5,299 nt of DNA, from contig DAOVIU010000130.1 in NCBI GenBank assembly GCA_030673585.1, forward strand, positions 1 through 5,299, written 5' to 3'. The position numbers and the translations under genes were made by a program. This stretch comes from Pseudomonadota bacterium. Its GTDB lineage: Bacteria > Desulfobacterota > BSN033 > G020346125. Below the pieces are notes generated by a model. That model saw only the letters and a program-made list of their open reading frames with translations, ran no database searches and was not told the origin of the DNA. Below, in pieces: positions 4,846-5,299 of the stretch; position 1 is the first letter of the stretch; each line of letters starts with the position of its first letter.

Positions 4846-5299
4846 TTACTTGGCCTCGGTGAAGATCCAATCCTTGGCTTTTTGCACCCCATGGCAGTTA
4901 ATGCAACCCTTCACTTTTCCCGAGGCCATGATCTTCCCGTCGGGACCATATTTGCCCCAGAACTAGTCACCACCCTCGGGGTTATATCCCCTTACCTTGT
5001 ACATGGGTGTGACGGCCATCAGGGACTTTTTGTCCTTCCCATAGTTCTCCTTAACAATAATGGCGCCGTATGGCATGGGCTTTCCCTCCCGGGCAGCCTT
5101 CAACGCGATTCCGTTGGCGTAAATTTTCAGGAACGCGCCATGAGGGCTCTTTCCCGGATAGATCCCATAGTGCCCTGGCCAGTACCCCCATCCCAGGTAT
5201 GGCTCGGTTTCGGTGATATAGGTCCAGAACTTCCCGCCGTCAGGGGGCGGCAACTTCCCGCCAGCTCCCAACATGGCCGGCACGAAAACCAAGACCAAA
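4846..5299 (-). pseudogene. Cytochrome P460-family c-type heme protein, interrupted by in-frame TAG, 5'-partial
   Basis: The visible frame begins inside a signal peptide (LVLVFVPAMLGAGG) at the window edge, so the start lies outside. The body reads like a cytochrome P460-domain protein: GKFWTYIT, GKSPHGAFLKIYANG, PYGAIIVKENYG, VTPMYKVRGYNPEGGD, then TAG (4965-4963), then FWGKYGPDGKIMASG and a heme c site CINCH (visible codons 132-136), ending DWIFTEAK-TAA. Both halves are in one frame. The TAG is where relatives usually have Trp (GGDWFW), one base change from TGG. Termination there removes the only heme-binding motif, so the product would be non-functional; hence the pseudogene label. Suppression, pyrrolysine, or a base-calling error are alternatives. 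Members of the family act in the periplasm; the substrate is unknown here, and true P460 heme-lysine chemistry is not shown. It is the first visible gene of the apparent operon. Confidence 0.7.

Noticed and set aside
4963..4965. TAG as a pyrrolysine codon
   Set aside because: Relatives carry Trp here, which pyrrolysine does not normally replace, and no downstream element or pyl gene is in the window. A TGG-to-TAG change or sequence error is simpler, so it is kept only as a question in the findings.
1260..4971. 12-base repeat GAACTAGTCACC at 1260-1271 and 4960-4971, the second overlapping the TAG codon
   Set aside because: About one 12-base match is expected by chance between positions in a window of this size, and nothing around either copy resembles a mobile element or attachment site.

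Overview
The window looks like chromosomal DNA of a Gram-negative, cytochrome-rich bacterium. Periplasmic c-type heme proteins, an oxidase-type heme biosynthesis gene, a CaiB/BaiF CoA-transferase and a probable selenoprotein together would suit a Desulfobacterota/deltaproteobacterium-like lineage. That placement is inference; no marker gene is present.

Layout. From the left edge to 1276 (+) lies most of a protoporphyrinogen oxidase (heme biosynthesis), with its FAD-binding N-terminus cut off by the window edge. A gap of about 300 bp follows with no gene; it holds a near-consensus sigma-70-type promoter on the minus strand pointing back into the oxidase gene. A family III (CaiB/BaiF) CoA-transferase occupies 2785-1586 (-); the position of the family's catalytic aspartate is asparagine. 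A 217-bp divergent region with a clear promoter and Shine-Dalgarno leads to a small one-helix membrane coiled-coil protein of unknown function (3003-3350, +).

The right third, all on the minus strand, reads as one operon of extracytoplasmic redox proteins. In transcription order these are a cytochrome P460-family c-type heme protein (right edge to 4846, interrupted by one in-frame TAG at a usually tryptophan position), a four-helix membrane protein fused to a cytochrome c domain (4753-4052), and a secreted DUF3179 protein (4017-3379).

The main discovery candidate is the DUF3179 gene. Its frame is broken by a single TGA (3639-3637) exactly where the family has the first Cys of its Y-C-P-L-C motif. 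The same frame continues without any shift through the rest of the domain. The TGA is followed by C, and 20 nt later by the apical loop of a strong stem-loop with a G at the second loop position, matching the general design of bacterial SECIS elements. I read it as a probable selenocysteine-containing, otherwise cysteine-free DUF3179 protein rather than a dead gene. The second in-frame stop in the same operon (TAG in the P460 gene) is the main argument for caution, because it could mean the operon is decaying or the sequence contains errors.
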